Part shown: one piece after another, positions 38,208-48,888 of the stretch | Layout: each line of letters opens with the position of its first letter | Position numbering within the stretch: the first letter of the stretch is position 1 | NCBI RefSeq assembly: GCF_006385705.1 | Contig: NZ_VFRQ01000014.1 | Location: 33,942 to 97,941, forward strand | Direction: 5' to 3' | DNA: 64,000 nt | Source of the DNA: Pontibacter mangrovi | GTDB taxonomy: Bacteria > Bacteroidota > Bacteroidia > Cytophagales > Hymenobacteraceae | Program-made: the position numbers and the translations under genes | Notes under the pieces: generated by a model | What the model was told of the DNA's origin: nothing | Databases searched by the model: none | The model's input: only the letters and a program-made list of their open reading frames with translations

Positions 38208-40019
38208 ATGATCCGGAAATGCGCTAAACCTTTATCCATGTGCCTCCTTCTGCTATTCCTACTTTCTGCAGTAGCGTTTGGCCAGGGCCATGCTTCAGAG
38301 ATGGCGTACACCGTGACGATGGAAAAGCCAGCCTCCTCTGTGTTTCATGTGAGCTTGTCGTATCGGGGAGCGCCACAAGACTCTGTGGATTTCAAGATGC
38401 CGGCCTGGTCGCCGGGCTACTACCAGCTGCTGCACTACGCCCAAAACCTGGATAACTTTCAGGCCACGGCCAAAGGCAGTAAAAAGCTGCGATGGCAGAA
38501 GGTCGATAAAAATACCTGGCGGGTGTACACGGCCTCTAATTCTGACATCCAGCTGGCCTACGACGTGAAAGCAAGTACGGCTTTTGTGGCCAAGAACTAC
38601 CTGGATGCAACCCGCGGCTATATCGTTCCGGCAGGCACGTTTTTACACGTAAAGGATCAGCTTAACCAGCCGGTTACGGTAACCATCAACCCCTACAAAG
38701 CCTGGAAGGACGTGGTGACCGGCCTGGACTCCTTGCCAGGTAAACAGAACCAGTTTACAGCCCCTGACTTTGATGTACTGTACGACAGCCCTTTCCTGAT
38801 TGGGAATCTGGAGCGCCTGACACCGTTTTATGTAGACGGAAAGCCGCACCGGTTTGTGGGGTACCAGCTGGGTGAATTTGACCGTGAGCAGTTTTGGCAG
38901 GATCTGCAAAAGGTTGTGGAAACGGCCAGTGGCCTGGTCGGCGACATTCCCTACGAGCACTATACCTTTATCGGCATTGGACCCGGCAGAGGCGGCATTG
39001 AGCACCTGAACTCCACCACTGTTAGCTTTAGCGGAGAAGAATACGGCAGCAGGCAAGGCCGGCTACGGCTGTTAAGTTTTCTGGCGCACGAGTATTTCCA
39101 CCACTACAACGCCAAGCGCATCCGGCCTGTGGAGCTGGGGCCATTCGACTATGACCGGGAAAACCGCACCAACATGCTTTGGGTAGCCGAAGGGGGCACC
39201 TCCTACTACGAGTACCTCATCTTGAAACGGGCAGGGCTGATGAGCACCCAGGAGATGCTGGATGCATTGCGCGGACACCTGATGGCCTACGAGAACCAGC
39301 CGGGCAGGCTGTACCAGTCTGTCACGCAGGCCAGCTATAACACTTGGTCCGACGGTCCTTTCGGGCGCACCGGCGACGAGATCAACAAAACCGTTTCGGT
39401 GTATGACAAAGGCCCGATCATGAACCTGCTGCTCGACTTTAAAATCCGGCACGAGTCCGGCAACAAAAAGTCATTGGATGATGTGATGCGCTTCCTGTAC
39501 CGCGAGTATTATCAGAAAAAGGGCCGCGGCTATACCGAGGAGGAGTTCTGGCAAGCCAGCGAAAGTATGGCAGGAACTAAACTGGACGAAATCAGAGATT
39601 ATACTTCCACGGTGCAGCCGATCGACTATCAAAAGTATTTCCGGTATGCCGGGCTTGAGATCGACACGGCCACGACCACGCTACCCGATGCCTACGCCGG
39701 GCTGGACACGCGGCAAAAAGGCGACACCCTGTTTATCTCCAACGTAGCCTACAACTCCCCTGCCTGGCAAGCTGGCCTGCGGCGAACGGAGCAGGTACTG
39801 AAGATCAACGGTGAGAAAGCCTCGAAAGAACTACTTGCCAGCCAAATGAGCAAGGCAAAGCCCGGCGATACTTTACAGCTGCTCATCGCTGAGGAGGGCC
39901 GCCAGCGCCCTGTGAAGGTAACGGTAGGCAGGCAGAGAACAAAGCTGTATAACATTACGTCCTTGCCTAACCCAACGCCGCTTCAGAGAGAGATCTTGGC
40001 TTCGTGGCTGGGGGAATAG
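38208..40019 (+). CDS. M61-family (glycyl aminopeptidase-like) metallopeptidase with PDZ domain
   Basis: A 603-residue exported peptidase (signal peptide ending AVAFGQG). The N-terminal M61 beta domain covers about 30-190. The gluzincin catalytic core has zinc ligands His294 and His298 in AHEYFHHYN, and the downstream glutamate lies in VAEGGTSYYEYL. A C-terminal PDZ domain (about 500-580, AGLRRTEQVLKINGEKASKE) is typical of the family. Such enzymes remove N-terminal glycine or other small residues and are common in the periplasm of Bacteroidota. It is monocistronic as far as can be seen. Confidence 0.92.
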   Translation: MIRKCAKPLSMCLLLLFLLSAVAFGQGHASEMAYTVTMEKPASSVFHVSLSYRGAPQDSVDFKMPAWSPGYYQLLHYAQNLDNFQATAKGSKKLRWQKVDKNTWRVYTASNSDIQLAYDVKASTAFVAKNYLDATRGYIVPAGTFLHVKDQLNQPVTVTINPYKAWKDVVTGLDSLPGKQNQFTAPDFDVLYDSPFLIGNLERLTPFYVDGKPHRFVGYQLGEFDREQFWQDLQKVVETASGLVGDIPYEHYTFIGIGPGRGGIEHLNSTTVSFSGEEYGSRQGRLRLLSFLAHEYFHHYNAKRIRPVELGPFDYDRENRTNMLWVAEGGTSYYEYLILKRAGLMSTQEMLDALRGHLMAYENQPGRLYQSVTQASYNTWSDGPFGRTGDEINKTVSVYDKGPIMNLLLDFKIRHESGNKKSLDDVMRFLYREYYQKKGRGYTEEEFWQASESMAGTKLDEIRDYTSTVQPIDYQKYFRYAGLEIDTATTTLPDAYAGLDTRQKGDTLFISNVAYNSPAWQAGLRRTEQVLKINGEKASKELLASQMSKAKPGDTLQLLIAEEGRQRPVKVTVGRQRTKLYNITSLPNPTPLQREILASWLGE

Positions 40020-40191
40020 GCGCGTTTCACCAAAAAGTATACCTGGCGAGCTATTCGTGCTTCTTAAAGCGGAAAGCTGGCGGCTTTGCCGTACTTTTGC
40101 AGTGCTGCTGAGCTTTTACAAGTTATGGGCGAAGGCTGGCAGCAGCATCACCTAAGGGCGCATTTACAACCGCCCCTGCCCAGGAGAAAAC

Positions 40192-41175
40192 ATGAATTTA
40201 TTAGAAGTTGACGGAGTCTGTGTAGAGGAGGCAGGCAAAACCATACTGCAGCGCATTAGCTTTAAGCAGCAGGAATTTCAGAAAATAGCCGTTGCCGGAG
40301 AGACAGGCTCCGGTAAAAGCACGCTGCTTAAAGTAGTAGCCGGCCTGGCGCAGCCAAGCGAGGGTTCCGTAGTATTTGATGGCGAGAAAGTGATCGGTCC
40401 GGTAGACAAGCTGGTGCCGGGGCATCCGGGCATCGCTTACTTGTCGCAGCATTTTGAGTTGCCCCACTCGCTGCGCGTGGAGCAGGTGCTGCGCTACGCC
40501 AATGCCCTCTCAGCCGAAGAGGCAGGCTTTCTGTACGAAATATGCCGTGTGGAGCACCTGCTGGACCGGAAGACAAACCAGCTTTCCGGTGGCGAGCGGC
40601 AGCGCATTGCCCTGGCCCGCATGCTTAGCACTGCCCCGCGCCTGCTCTTGCTCGATGAGCCCTACTCCAACCTCGACACGGCCCACAAAAATATATTGAA
40701 GTCTGTTATCCGCGACATTTCGGACGAGCTGGAGATCACCTGCACGCTCATCTCCCACGACCCGCATGATACCCTCTCCTGGGCCGATGAGCTACTGGTC
40801 TTGCAGGAGGGCAGGCTGGTGCAGCAAGGCACGCCACAGCAGATTTACCGGCACCCGGCCAACATGTATACTGCCGCCCTTTTCGGCAGCTATAACCTCC
40901 TCAGCACGGCTGGCACGGCCGCCCTCGCGGCGCTCCACAACCTCCACCCAAACGGGAAAAGCGTGCTGGTGCGCCCCGAAAAGGTGAAGCTGGAGACAAA
41001 CGGCAACAAGGCGCTGGCCGGTAAAGTAAAAAGCATAGGCTATTTCGGGAGCTTCTACGAGTTGGAGGTGCAACTGCCCGACGACCTGGTGAAAGTGCGT
41101 TTAGCCGAGCCCCGCCATCAGCCGTGTGACCCAGTGCATATTTCTGTGGCGCAGGAGGATATGTGGTTTATGTAA
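40192..41175 (+). CDS. Orphan ABC transporter ATP-binding protein (PotA/CysA-like)
   Basis: A 327-residue nucleotide-binding subunit. Walker A is GETGSGKST (36-44), the signature LSGGERQRIA begins at residue 131, and Walker B is LLLLDEP with Asp155-Glu156. The H-loop is SHDPHD. A C-terminal extension (about 235-327, VLVRPEKVKLE) looks like a TOBE regulatory domain, as in importers for spermidine, sulfate, iron or molybdate. No permease or binding protein is adjacent, so its partners lie elsewhere. The next gene starts 12 bases after its stop and probably shares the transcript. Confidence 0.9.
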   Translation: MNLLEVDGVCVEEAGKTILQRISFKQQEFQKIAVAGETGSGKSTLLKVVAGLAQPSEGSVVFDGEKVIGPVDKLVPGHPGIAYLSQHFELPHSLRVEQVLRYANALSAEEAGFLYEICRVEHLLDRKTNQLSGGERQRIALARMLSTAPRLLLLDEPYSNLDTAHKNILKSVIRDISDELEITCTLISHDPHDTLSWADELLVLQEGRLVQQGTPQQIYRHPANMYTAALFGSYNLLSTAGTAALAALHNLHPNGKSVLVRPEKVKLETNGNKALAGKVKSIGYFGSFYELEVQLPDDLVKVRLAEPRHQPCDPVHISVAQEDMWFM

Positions 41176-41187
41176 GTGCAGAAGAAA

Positions 41188-42999
41188 ATGGAAAGAGAAA
41201 ACACAGCACAGGCAAACCAACCTAAGCGGCTATTTGACTGCCTTGCCTACCAGTTGGAGCACTTCCCGCTGGAGGACATGCTGGCGGCCAAAGAAGACGA
41301 TGAATGGCGAACGTATAGCACCCGCGAAGTCGGTGAACTGGTAAATCAACTCACGCTGGGCTTGCTGGAGCAGGGCATTTCGCGGGAAGACGGCACCACG
41401 CAAGGGCGTGACAAGATCTGCATCATCAGCCACAACTGCCCGGAATGGATGCTGCTGGACATGGCCATACAGCAGGCCGGAGCGGTGTCGGTACCGGTAT
41501 ACCCCAACATCAACGATAACGAGTTAAAGTTTATACTTGCCGATGCTGATGTAAAGCTCGTTTTCGCCGGTGACGCCGCCCTTTATCAGAAGATCCAACG
41601 CATAGTGCAGGAGCTGCCCGCACTGCAGGCAGTTTATACCTTCGCCCCCGTGCCCGGGGCAAGAGCCTGGCGGGAGCTACTGCGGCCCTTAAACCCGGAA
41701 ACTTTAGCCCTGGTAAACCAAAGCAGTGCGGCCGTGCAGCCTGAGGACCTGGCTACCATACTTTATACTTCCGGCACCACCGGCACGCCCAAAGGTGTAA
41801 TGCTTTCGCACCGCAACATCGTGAGCAATGTGTTTGGCAGCGCCAAGATAATTCAGGAGATAGGCGTGGGCGGCAAGCGGGCGCTGAGTTTTCTGCCCCT
41901 TAACCATGCCTTCGAGCGGATGGCCACCTACTGCCTTATCTACAGCGGCGTCTCCATTTACTATGCCGAGCGGATGGAAAGGATAGGCGACAACCTGAAG
42001 GAAGTGAAGCCGGCGCTGTTTACCACGGTGCCCCGCCTGCTGGAAAAAGTATACGAAGGCATCCTGAACAAAGGCAACCAACTGACCGGCCTTAAACGGA
42101 AACTGTTTTTCTGGGCGCTGGACCTGGCTGAGCAGTTCGAGATCAACCAACCGCAAAGTATAAATTACCGCATGCAGCTGGCGCTGGCCGACAAACTGAT
42201 CTTCAGTAAATGGCGCGAGGCGCTGGGCGGGGAGCTGAAAGCGGTGATTACAGGCGCTGCCGCCTGCCAGGTGCGGCTGCTTAAAGTTTTCACGGCGGCC
42301 GGCATCGTGATTCAGGAAGGCTACGGCCTTACGGAGGCCTCGCCTATTATCAGCGGCAACCGCTACAGCGAGCCGAACAGAATGTTTGGCACCGTGGGCC
42401 CGCTGCTGGAGGGCGTTGAGGTGAAAATAGCCGACGACGGGGAGATTCTGGCCAAAGGCCCAAACATCATGATGGGCTACTACAAGCGGCCCGACCTGAC
42501 GCACGAGGTCATGGAAGGAAAATGGCTGCACACCGGCGACATCGGCACCCTAATTGATGGCAAGTTCCTGAAGATCACCGACCGCAAAAAAGAACTCTTC
42601 AAAACCAGTGGCGGCAAGTATGTGGCCCCGCAACCTATCGAGAACAAGATGGTGGAAAGCAGCTGGATAGAGCAGATAATGGTGGTGGGCGAAACGCAAA
42701 AGTATGTGGGGGCGCTGATCGTGCCCGCTTTCCATACTATAAAAGATTGGTTTACCCGCCAGGGAGCCTCCTACCCAGGCGATGTAGCCGCCATAGCAGA
42801 CAAGCGCGTGCAGGCGCTGGTAAAAGAGGCCGTGGATTTTTATAACCAGTTCTTTAACCCGGTCGAGCAGGTAAAGAACTTCGTACTGCTCCCGCAGCCC
42901 TGGACCATAGCCGGCGGCGAGCTTACGCCAACCCTCAAGCTCAAGCGAAAAGTAATATCAGATAAGTATAAAAGCCTGATTGCAGGCATGTACAGTTGA
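41188..42999 (+). CDS. Long-chain fatty-acid-CoA ligase (AMP-forming)
   Basis: A 603-residue acyl-CoA synthetase that activates fatty acids through an acyl-adenylate. The A3/P-loop motif YTSGTTGTPKGVMLSHRN starts at residue 193. QEGYGLTEASP, WLHTGDIG and ITDRKKELFKTSGGKYVAPQ follow in the usual order, the last being the C-terminal hinge. It resembles the FadD15-like bacterial long-chain branch. ATG 41188 is chosen over GTG 41176 because the shorter form is better spaced from the preceding gene's stop. No beta-oxidation genes are near; it could also serve membrane lipid recycling. Confidence 0.93.
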   Translation: MERENTAQANQPKRLFDCLAYQLEHFPLEDMLAAKEDDEWRTYSTREVGELVNQLTLGLLEQGISREDGTTQGRDKICIISHNCPEWMLLDMAIQQAGAVSVPVYPNINDNELKFILADADVKLVFAGDAALYQKIQRIVQELPALQAVYTFAPVPGARAWRELLRPLNPETLALVNQSSAAVQPEDLATILYTSGTTGTPKGVMLSHRNIVSNVFGSAKIIQEIGVGGKRALSFLPLNHAFERMATYCLIYSGVSIYYAERMERIGDNLKEVKPALFTTVPRLLEKVYEGILNKGNQLTGLKRKLFFWALDLAEQFEINQPQSINYRMQLALADKLIFSKWREALGGELKAVITGAAACQVRLLKVFTAAGIVIQEGYGLTEASPIISGNRYSEPNRMFGTVGPLLEGVEVKIADDGEILAKGPNIMMGYYKRPDLTHEVMEGKWLHTGDIGTLIDGKFLKITDRKKELFKTSGGKYVAPQPIENKMVESSWIEQIMVVGETQKYVGALIVPAFHTIKDWFTRQGASYPGDVAAIADKRVQALVKEAVDFYNQFFNPVEQVKNFVLLPQPWTIAGGELTPTLKLKRKVISDKYKSLIAGMYS

Positions 43000-43043
43000 G
43001 GCAGTCGGCTTAGAAGGCCTGTAACATAACGGTGAAGCACCTA

Positions 43044-43919
43044 CTACATGGCCTGGCCGTTCCACAAGCTAGCCGCCCCGATCAGGGCGGCCTCTTCGCC
43101 GAGCGTGGCTGTTTTAATGGGCAGCAGGCTCTGTTCCTGCGCCAGCCCCGCGCGCAGGGCCGGGGCAAACAGCGTGTAGGCTTTGCTGATGTTGCCTCCC
43201 AATACGATGACCTCAGGATCAGCCTCGCGGATAAAAGGGACTAAGAACGCAGCCAGGTTCGCGCCAAACTCCTGAAAAAGCTGCAGCACCCGGGGCTCCG
43301 CGGAAAGCAGGTCTACAATGGCTTTTACGTTTGCTTCCTGCCTGCCGGTAAGCGCATAGAACCGCTTCACGAACCACCGGGAGCTAAGGTATTCTTCGGC
43401 TATACTATCGTTAAAGGGCATTTTCCACAGATCGGCGTCTGCCGCCAGGCCATCCCGGTAGCTGGCCGTGCCGAGCCCTGTGCCCAAGGTAAGGCCTATT
43501 GCTCTGCTATACCCTTTCGCAGCGCCGCCAAACACTTCGCCCTGCAGAAAACAAGCCGCATCGTTCAGCAGCCGGATGCTGGCTTTAGGCAACTGGAGCT
43601 TTTCTGCCACCACGGCTATCACATCCTGCCCATACAGCGCATCATACTTCCCCTGCCCTTTCATGAGCGCAATACCATTTTCATAATCAAAGGGGCCTGG
43701 CATGGCTATTCCTATTTTTTCTACCACGGTGCCGCACTTGCCGCACGCTGCTTGCATGGCCCCGGCCCAGGCAGAAGTCACCGCTGGCATAGAGCCGCTG
43801 GCATCCAGGTGCTCCCGAACAATGGTGGCAGGTAAAAGTACCTGGGCTTCGAGGTCAACAACTGCGGCGGTTACATGGGTACCGCCTATGTCAACGCCCA
43901 ATGTCAAGTGCTTACTCAT
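43044..43919 (-). CDS. ROK-family sugar kinase
   Basis: A 291-residue kinase starting MSKHLTLGVDIGGTHV, with the phosphate-1 motif DIGGTH near the N-terminus. The frame continues 15 codons upstream, but the chosen ATG gives the usual ROK N-terminus. IAMPGPFDYENG (about 85-96) and NDAACFLQGEVFGGA (about 124-138, catalytic Asp) are ROK landmarks, and LTLGTGLGTA is the second phosphate loop. The CxCGxxGC zinc motif of many ROK proteins is absent, as in some glucokinases. It is probably a cytoplasmic glucokinase or related hexokinase. It converges with the acyl-CoA ligase. Confidence 0.88.
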   Translation of the reverse strand: MSKHLTLGVDIGGTHVTAAVVDLEAQVLLPATIVREHLDASGSMPAVTSAWAGAMQAACGKCGTVVEKIGIAMPGPFDYENGIALMKGQGKYDALYGQDVIAVVAEKLQLPKASIRLLNDAACFLQGEVFGGAAKGYSRAIGLTLGTGLGTASYRDGLAADADLWKMPFNDSIAEEYLSSRWFVKRFYALTGRQEANVKAIVDLLSAEPRVLQLFQEFGANLAAFLVPFIREADPEVIVLGGNISKAYTLFAPALRAGLAQEQSLLPIKTATLGEEAALIGAASLWNGQAM

Positions 43920-44382
43920 AGTATAAGGTGTGGTCAGAACCGGTTTCTGGAGCTCAAATAACAAATACTTTGCGTGAAATAAAACGGTAGTTACCTACTA
44001 AAGGCACCCTTTGCCTATTTGGCATCATACCTGTAACACCAGGCACCCTGTTTACACAACTAACCATAATTTATAACTTTTCAAACATTCAAAAGTGAAC
44101 ACTCACTTATACATATAAAGTATATTTTAGATTTACGCACTATTCCAAAGCCAAGCCAGCACGGTATATCACAAATCCGCACCCACTTCTAACCCTTTAA
44201 GCAAACCGCCAATCCATACAATAATCATTAACTATAGAGACTAAACTTTATCAACTTCACAACTGTAAAATAAAATTGCGATCATTTTTACAACACCCAT
44301 CTATTGCATATCATTATTATTTATCCTAATTTAGGGATTCCCCGCATCAACAAAACCTTATCACATCTTTAAACCGAGCAGT
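43920..44382. other. AT-rich intergenic region upstream of gltB
   Basis: About 460 bases between the divergent ROK and gltB genes, markedly AT-rich. It must carry the promoters of both. I find no clear TTG-N19-TANNTTTG pair, no riboswitch-like structure and no reading frame of note. Confidence 0.4.
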
Positions 44383-47300
44383 ATGACACATCAAGATACC
44401 ATGCACAAAAGTTTGTACAGAACCGAGTTTGAGCACGACGCATGCGGCGTAGGCTGTGTCGTAAATCTTGATGGGAAAAAGTCTCACAGCATCGTGAAAG
44501 ATGCGCTGACCATGCTCACAAACATGGAGCACCGGGGAGCCACCGGCAGCGACCCGAAAACCGGCGACGGGGCCGGCATACTGGTGCAACTCCCCCACAG
44601 TTTTCTAAAGAAGCAGCTCCGCGAGTTCGCCGTCCGGCTACCAAAAGAAGGGGGCTACGGCGTGGGCATGGTGTTCTTCCCGACAGTATATGAGGTGCGG
44701 GACAAATGCCGGCAGATCATGAACCAGTGCATCCGGCAGATGGGCTTTACCCTGCTTGGCTACCGCCTGGTGCCGGTAAACGGACGCGTGCCAGGGCACG
44801 AGGCCAAGGCTGTGGAGCCATACATAGAACAGGTGTTTGTGCAGCCCTCTGATGCAAGTATAAACGAAGGGGAATTGGAGCGGAAGCTATTTGTGCTGCG
44901 CAGCCTCATCACCCACGAGATCAACAAAAACGTGCGTGGCGAGAACGGCACGTTCTTCATAGCCAGCTTCTCCTCCCGCACGATTATCTACAAAGGGCAA
45001 CTCAAAACCGACCAGGTGGAAAAGTATTACCACGACCTGCGACACCCGGAGTTTAAGTCGGCGCTGGCGGTGGTGCACTCCCGCTTCTCCACCAACACGT
45101 TCCCCAATTGGAAGCTGGCACAGCCTTTCCGCTTTATCGCCCACAACGGCGAGATAAACACCATACGCGGCAACCTGAACAAGATGAAGTCGAAGGAGGC
45201 GCTGATGTCCTCCCCGCTGTTCACGGAGGAGGAACTGAAGTGGCTACTGCCTATCACAAACCCGGCCAACTCCGACTCCGCCAACCTGGATGCCATGGTG
45301 GAACTGCTGACGCTGGCGGGGCGACCCCTCCCCCACGTGATGATGATGCTGGTGCCCGAGGCCTGGCAGGACAATCCGTTTATGGACCCGTACCGCAAGG
45401 CCTTCTACAAATACCACGCAGCCCTGATGGAGCCCTGGGATGGCCCTGCGGCCCTTTTCTTTACAGACGGAAAACAGGTAGGCGCCACCCTGGACCGCAA
45501 CGGCCTGCGCCCGGTTCGGTTTTGCGTCACAAAACAGGGACGGCTGGTGATGGCCTCTGAAGCAGGCGCCTTGCCCGTAAACCCTAAGGACGTGGTGCGC
45601 CGCGGACGCCTGCAGCCGGGCAAGATGCTGCTGGCCAACCTGGAGGAGAACAAGATCTATGAGGACGAGGAGATAAAGCAGCTGGTTTGCAACGACAAGC
45701 CATACTTTGAGTGGATACAGCAGAACCGCATTAAGCTGCACCAGCGCCCTGACCCATCATTCTGCCTGAGCACGGTATCGGCGGAAGAGCTGCGGCTGAA
45801 GCAGAAAGCCTATGGTTATACTTCGGAGGATCTGAAACTCATCCTACAGCCTATGGCAGTAACGGGGAAAGAGCCTCTGGGAAGTATGGGTTCTGATGCG
45901 CCGCTGGCGGTGCTGTCGCGGCAGAGCCAGCATGTGGCCAACTACTTTAAGCAGCATTTTGCGCAGGTCAGCAACCCACCCATCGACCCGATCCGCGAGC
46001 GCCTGGTGATGTCGCTGTTCACGCGCCTGGGCGAGTCGCTAAACGTGCTGGATGAGACACCGGCCCACACCCGCCAGGTACACATCTCGCACCCCGTGCT
46101 GAGCCACAGCGACTTTAACAAGATCATTAACCTGAAGTCTGAGGGCTTTGAGCACTATACAATAAACGCTACTTTTCCGACTACCGAAAAGGGCGCGCTG
46201 CAACAGGCGCTGGATGCCATCTGCGCCGTGGCAGAGGCCGCCGTGGGGGACGGAAAGAAGATCCTCATTATCTCGAACCGTGCCGTAGCGGCTACGCGGG
46301 CCGCCATACCTTCTCTGCTGGCCGTGGGCGCCATACACCACCACCTCATCCACAAGCGTATCCGCACCAAAGTCGGGTTAGTGGTAGAGGCCGGGGATGC
46401 CTGGGAAACGCACCATTTTGCCACCATTATCGGCTACGGGGCCAGCTGTGTGTACCCATACATGGTATATGATACCATCCAGCACCTGATGGAGCAGGAA
46501 AAACTGGATAACACGCATCCGTTCTCCTACTATGCCAATAACTTTATACATGCTGTCGGGAACGGCCTCCTGAAGATCCTTTCAAAAATGGGCATCAGCA
46601 CGTTGCAGTCGTACCAGAGCGCGCAGATTTTTGAGTGCCTTGGTTTCGGGCAGGAAGTGATTCAGAAATGCTTTAAAGGTACCGTGAGCAGGCTGGAAGG
46701 ACTGAACTTTGAGGACCTGGAGCAGGAGGCGCTCATCAAGCACCAATCCGCTTACCTGGGCGAGCAGCCCTTGCTGGAGACCGGCGGATTCTTCCAGTGG
46801 CGCCGCCGTGGCGAGGAACACCTGTTGCGCCCCGAGGTGATCCACTTGTTGCAGAAATCAACGAAACTAAACGATTACCGCCTGTACAAGGAATACAGCA
46901 AACTCCTGCGCGAGCACCAGCCATCGGCCATTACCGTGCGCCACCTGTTGGAGTTCCGCAAACGCCAGCCGGTGCCGCTGGAGGAGGTGGAGCCCATAGA
47001 AAGTATACTGAAGCGATTTGCCACGGGCGCCATGTCGTTTGGCTCCATCTCGCATGAGGCGCACAGCACCCTGGCCATTGCCATGAACCGCATCGGGGGC
47101 AAGAGCAACAGCGGCGAGGGCGGCGAAGACGAAGCGCGCTACATCCTGAAAGAAAACGGCGACTCCGAACGCTCCGCCATTAAGCAGGTGGCCTCCGGCC
47201 GATTTGGGGTAACGAGCCATTACCTGGCAAACGCCGATGAGATCCAGATTAAAATTGCGCAGGGGGCCAAGCCGGGTGAGGGCGGCCAGCTGCCGGGGCA

Positions 47301-48888
47301 CAAGGTGGACGGTTGGATTGCCCGCGTACGCCACTCCACCCCAGGCGTTGGCTTAATCTCGCCGCCGCCGCACCACGACATTTATTCCATCGAGGACTTA
47401 AAACAGCTGATATACGACCTGAAGAACGCCAACCCCAACGCGCGCATTAACGTGAAGCTGGTGGCAGAGGCAGGCGTGGGCACGATTGCGGCAGGCGTGG
47501 CCAAGGCCAAGGCCGATGCCATTATGATCTCCGGCGCCGACGGCGGCACAGGCGCCAGCCCGCTAAGCTCTATCCGGCACACCGGTTTGCCCTGGGAGAT
47601 TGGCCTGGCCGAGGCGCATCAGACGCTTGTAAAAAACAACCTGCGGAGCCGCGTGGTGCTGCAGACAGACGGTAAGCTGATGACAGGCTACGACCTGGCC
47701 ATCGCCACGCTGCTAGGTGCCGAAGAGTATGGCGTAGCCACCGCCGCCCTGATTGCAGAAGGCTGCGTGATGATGCGAAAATGCCACCAAAATACCTGCC
47801 CCGTGGGCATCGCCACACAAAACCCGGAACTGCGCCAGCTCTTTACCGGCGACCCGGACTACGTGGTAAACCTCTTCCGCTTTATGGCCGAGGAACTGCG
47901 CGAGATCATGGCGATGCTGGGCTTTAGAAGTATAAACGAGATGGTGGGGCAGCCGCAGGTGCTCAAAGTGCGCAACGACCTGCACCACTGGAAGCTGAAG
48001 AACCTCAGTTTTGATCCTATCCTGCACCAGGAGGTGGTGCCAAACAACGTGGGCATCTATAACCAGATACACCAGGAGCACGAACTCGAAAACGTGCTGG
48101 ACCAAAAGCTTATCCGCGACTTTCAAAAAGGTAAAAAGCCGAACCAGCCATACCGCATCATCAATGTGAACCGCTCAGTGGGTGCCATGCTTTCCTATGA
48201 GGTATCGGCCAAGTATGGCAAAGCGGGATTACCCGAAGATAGCTTCTACGCCACCTTCCACGGCTCTGCCGGCCAGACGTTTGGCGGCTTCCTGGCTCCT
48301 GGCCTTACCTTCCACCTTATCGGGGAGGCAAACGACTACCTGGGCAAGGGCCTGTCGGGCGGCAAGCTGATCCTGCAGCCCTTTGAAGGCTCCACCTATG
48401 CGGCCCACGAAAATATCATCACGGGCAATGTGGCCCTGTATGGCGCTACCTCGGGCAAGGTATACCTCAACGGTATGGCCGGTGAGCGCTTCTGTGTGCG
48501 AAACTCAGGGGCCGAGGCGGTGGTAGAGGGCATCGGCGACCACGGCTGTGAGTATATGACGGGCGGAAAGGTGCTGGTTTTAGGCAGCGTGGGGAAAAAC
48601 TTTGCAGCAGGCATGAGCGGCGGCATGGCCTTTATTTACGACCCTGCCAACGCCTGCCCCGAACAGTGCAACCTGGATATGGTGGACCTGGAACAGCCAG
48701 ACGGTGCAGACCTTGCCTGGATAGAGCAGAAACTGAAAGAGCACGCCGCCTATACCGGCAGCAAGCAGGCCCAGGAGCTGCTGCAGGGATGGCATGCCCA
48801 CCAGAAGTTCTTCCGGAAAGTAATGCCGCACGACCTGAAGAAGGCCCTGCAAAAAAGAGATGGTGAAACAATAAAACTAACTGCCTAA
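44383..48888 (+). CDS. gltB: Glutamate synthase (GOGAT) large subunit
   Basis: A 1501-residue enzyme that transfers the glutamine amide to 2-oxoglutarate. It has a class II amidotransferase domain whose catalytic Cys21 (in EHDACGVGCV) is exposed after removal of a short propeptide. A central domain, the FMN-binding synthase domain (GGKSNSGEGGEDE, ISGADGGTGASP), and the C-terminal GXGXG beta-helix follow. The 3Fe-4S cluster cysteines lie in CVMMRKCHQNTCPVG. The length is typical. ATG 44401 (six codons later) is an alternative start. The TAA stop overlaps the gltD ATG by one base, giving translational coupling. Confidence 0.97.
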   Translation: MTHQDTMHKSLYRTEFEHDACGVGCVVNLDGKKSHSIVKDALTMLTNMEHRGATGSDPKTGDGAGILVQLPHSFLKKQLREFAVRLPKEGGYGVGMVFFPTVYEVRDKCRQIMNQCIRQMGFTLLGYRLVPVNGRVPGHEAKAVEPYIEQVFVQPSDASINEGELERKLFVLRSLITHEINKNVRGENGTFFIASFSSRTIIYKGQLKTDQVEKYYHDLRHPEFKSALAVVHSRFSTNTFPNWKLAQPFRFIAHNGEINTIRGNLNKMKSKEALMSSPLFTEEELKWLLPITNPANSDSANLDAMVELLTLAGRPLPHVMMMLVPEAWQDNPFMDPYRKAFYKYHAALMEPWDGPAALFFTDGKQVGATLDRNGLRPVRFCVTKQGRLVMASEAGALPVNPKDVVRRGRLQPGKMLLANLEENKIYEDEEIKQLVCNDKPYFEWIQQNRIKLHQRPDPSFCLSTVSAEELRLKQKAYGYTSEDLKLILQPMAVTGKEPLGSMGSDAPLAVLSRQSQHVANYFKQHFAQVSNPPIDPIRERLVMSLFTRLGESLNVLDETPAHTRQVHISHPVLSHSDFNKIINLKSEGFEHYTINATFPTTEKGALQQALDAICAVAEAAVGDGKKILIISNRAVAATRAAIPSLLAVGAIHHHLIHKRIRTKVGLVVEAGDAWETHHFATIIGYGASCVYPYMVYDTIQHLMEQEKLDNTHPFSYYANNFIHAVGNGLLKILSKMGISTLQSYQSAQIFECLGFGQEVIQKCFKGTVSRLEGLNFEDLEQEALIKHQSAYLGEQPLLETGGFFQWRRRGEEHLLRPEVIHLLQKSTKLNDYRLYKEYSKLLREHQPSAITVRHLLEFRKRQPVPLEEVEPIESILKRFATGAMSFGSISHEAHSTLAIAMNRIGGKSNSGEGGEDEARYILKENGDSERSAIKQVASGRFGVTSHYLANADEIQIKIAQGAKPGEGGQLPGHKVDGWIARVRHSTPGVGLISPPPHHDIYSIEDLKQLIYDLKNANPNARINVKLVAEAGVGTIAAGVAKAKADAIMISGADGGTGASPLSSIRHTGLPWEIGLAEAHQTLVKNNLRSRVVLQTDGKLMTGYDLAIATLLGAEEYGVATAALIAEGCVMMRKCHQNTCPVGIATQNPELRQLFTGDPDYVVNLFRFMAEELREIMAMLGFRSINEMVGQPQVLKVRNDLHHWKLKNLSFDPILHQEVVPNNVGIYNQIHQEHELENVLDQKLIRDFQKGKKPNQPYRIINVNRSVGAMLSYEVSAKYGKAGLPEDSFYATFHGSAGQTFGGFLAPGLTFHLIGEANDYLGKGLSGGKLILQPFEGSTYAAHENIITGNVALYGATSGKVYLNGMAGERFCVRNSGAEAVVEGIGDHGCEYMTGGKVLVLGSVGKNFAAGMSGGMAFIYDPANACPEQCNLDMVDLEQPDGADLAWIEQKLKEHAAYTGSKQAQELLQGWHAHQKFFRKVMPHDLKKALQKRDGETIKLTA

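Noticed and set aside
40192..41175. Complete ABC importer operon
   Set aside because: Only the ATP-binding subunit is present; the next gene is an acyl-CoA ligase.
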